Source: Pseudomonas silesiensis (GTDB lineage: Bacteria > Pseudomonadota > Gammaproteobacteria > Pseudomonadales > Pseudomonadaceae). From it: a DNA stretch of 64,000 bases. A program made the translations under genes and the position numbers. This document shows positions 62,838-64,000 of this stretch, piece after piece (positions within the stretch are counted from its first letter, which is position 1; each line of letters begins with the position of its first letter). Location of the stretch: the NCBI RefSeq assembly GCF_001661075.1, contig NZ_CP014870.1, positions 1,178,001 through 1,242,000 of the forward strand, in the 5' to 3' direction. The notes under the pieces were generated by a model. The model did no database searches, was not told the origin of the DNA, and was given only the letters and a program-made list of their open reading frames with translations.

Positions 62838-64000
62838 AACCCGTCATCACGGTTCGCGAATACGCGAGATTGACGACAGATATCGTCACTGTGCCTACGT
62901 TGGATCTTGCTCAAGTATCAACTTCCGCCTTTGACTGGCTGTGCAAATTGAATGCTACTTTCAGCAATGCAGGAGCTACACTGGTTCAGCTTGAGAGTCG
63001 GTGTTTGCTCAAACTAGACAACTACGTTGGTGTGTTGGAAACACCCTGTGGTACGCGTCTTGAAATTCTCCCCAAGCATTTTGAGCGAGAGGACTGCGTT
63101 AATCAGAGCAGAGCCTTATTGCGACGCATGATTCAAGCTTCTCTAAATTTACCTACCCGAGAAGTTGGCGCAGCGGATCTACAAAACTTCGATGCGCCGT
63201 TGAGCGAATGGGTCATGGGCCGATTCTTGCTGGCTCTGGATCATTTGATTAAGCGAGGTCTACGCTTTGACTACCAACGCGTAGAGGAGGAGCAGCGATT
63301 CCTGCGTGGTCAATTGGATGTGGTTAAGCAGATGCGCCAACCCCCTGGTCGTCAGCACAATTTTCAGATTCGACATGACATCTATCTGCCCGACCGACCA
63401 GAAAATCGGTTGCTCAAATTAGCGTTAGATCAGGTCTGCAAAAAGACTAATGATGCCGCTAATTGGCGACTGGCTCATGAGCTAAGAAGTGTCTTGTTAG
63501 AGGTGCCAACAAGCCGTGACGTGCAACAGGATTTTAAACAATGGAGCAACGAGCGACTGATGGCGCACTACGTTCCGGTAAAACCCTGGTGCGAGCTGAT
63601 CATCAAGCAACAGATGCCTTTGGCGGTTGCTGGAGATTGGCATGGCATGAGCTTGTTGTTTCCGATGGAACGGCTGTTTGAGCGCTATGTAGCTGCGAGT
63701 CTTGGCAGGGATTTGCAGGGCGATGCACAACTTCAAACTCAATCCCGCAGTGAGTATTTGTGTCAGCACAAAGGCAAAAATTTCTTCCAGCTACGGCCGG
63801 ACCTGATGGTTCACCATCAACAAAAGAGTTGGGTGCTGGACACAAAATGGAAGCGGTTGAATTCATCCGCTGAGGATATAAGTTACGGTCTGAAGCAGTC
63901 CGACTTTTATCAGTTGTTTGCTTATGGCCACAAATACCTCGCGGGCGAGGGGGAGTTGGTGCTGATTTACCCCAGACGATCCGCATTTGACGCGCCGCTG
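62834..64000 (+). CDS. mcrC: McrC-like nuclease subunit, C-terminus beyond window
   Basis: Frame from a GTG overlapping the mcrB stop by 4 bases, open to the window edge: 389 residues visible. N-terminal McrC domain (LDNYVGVLETPCGTRLEILP, RRMIQASLNLP), then a PD-(D/E)xK nuclease: FQLRPDLMVHHQQ, WVLDTKWKRLN and QSDFYQLFAYGHKYL. McrC stimulates McrB GTP hydrolysis and cuts DNA between modified sites. The active-site residues are present. Coupled translation with mcrB fits a fixed complex. Confidence 0.92.
   Translation, partial: MKPVITVREYARLTTDIVTVPTLDLAQVSTSAFDWLCKLNATFSNAGATLVQLESRCLLKLDNYVGVLETPCGTRLEILPKHFEREDCVNQSRALLRRMIQASLNLPTREVGAADLQNFDAPLSEWVMGRFLLALDHLIKRGLRFDYQRVEEEQRFLRGQLDVVKQMRQPPGRQHNFQIRHDIYLPDRPENRLLKLALDQVCKKTNDAANWRLAHELRSVLLEVPTSRDVQQDFKQWSNERLMAHYVPVKPWCELIIKQQMPLAVAGDWHGMSLLFPMERLFERYVAASLGRDLQGDAQLQTQSRSEYLCQHKGKNFFQLRPDLMVHHQQKSWVLDTKWKRLNSSAEDISYGLKQSDFYQLFAYGHKYLAGEGELVLIYPRRSAFDAPL

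Noticed and set aside
1..64000. CRISPR arrays, tRNA or rRNA genes
   Set aside because: No regularly spaced direct repeats and no tRNA or rRNA signatures were seen; the repeated palindromes are REPs with irregular spacing.

Overview
The window is a chromosomal segment of a Pseudomonas, most likely of the P. fluorescens group. The evidence is the high-GC coding style, Pseudomonas-type REP palindromes between genes, a complete pca cluster, an EmhABC/TtgABC-type efflux operon with its TtgR operator, rapA, a Bra/Liv amino-acid transporter and several Pseudomonas-restricted small proteins. No rRNA, tRNA or CRISPR array was seen.

Layout. 1-4.3 kb: a truncated FAD-dependent dehydrogenase, a lipoprotein, a small exported protein and a divergent SDR/LysR pair. 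4.5-9.5 kb: branched-chain amino-acid ABC transporter (binding protein, hairpin, two permeases, two ATPases). 9.8-12.8 kb: DUF2288 protein, 3-hydroxyisobutyrate-dehydrogenase-like enzyme and an MFS carrier. 12.9-14.1 kb: an IS110-family element inserted inside a REP palindrome. 14.2-20.4 kb: rapA, small conserved proteins and a Pit phosphate transporter. 21.0-33.4 kb: the whole protocatechuate branch of the beta-ketoadipate pathway (pcaR, pcaK, catIJ-type CoA transferase, pcaF, pcaHG, pcaT, pcaB, pcaD, pcaC) and an OprD-family porin. 33.8-34.4 kb: an AT-rich orphan gene. 34.5-41.2 kb: RND efflux operon and divergent ttgR. 41.4-53.9 kb: mixed single genes, including an ECF42-type sigma factor with its DGPF/YCII partner, a LysR/PACE efflux pair, a GAF histidine kinase, GlpQ, a TetR/metallo-hydrolase pair and a secreted amidase. 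54.2-56.7 kb: periplasmic GH3 beta-glucosidase. 56.7-64.0 kb: an accessory, defence-like region with an unknown Cys/His protein behind hipBA, a Bro-N fragment, and mcrB/mcrC running off the right edge.

How genes work together. PcaK and the OprD-family porin probably bring aromatic acids in. PcaHG, PcaB, PcaC and PcaD convert protocatechuate to beta-ketoadipate; CatIJ and PcaF cleave it to succinyl-CoA and acetyl-CoA; PcaT probably imports beta-ketoadipate or related dicarboxylates. A 16-bp PcaR-like box occurs before pcaR, pcaK and catI, and a further copy lies upstream of the porin, which ties the porin to the same regulon.

Most notable observations. (1) The IS110 element sits exactly between the two halves of a REP palindrome with a shared CT core, and its 207-nt non-coding end contains a stem-loop whose segments match both target halves in the order expected for a bridge RNA. 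(2) hipB-hipA is followed 30 bp later by a Cys/His-rich protein of unknown function. (3) McrB carries a PUA/EVE-like insert between Walker A and Walker B. (4) Two unrelated genes share a CTGTCA-N4-TGACAG palindrome resembling a lux box.
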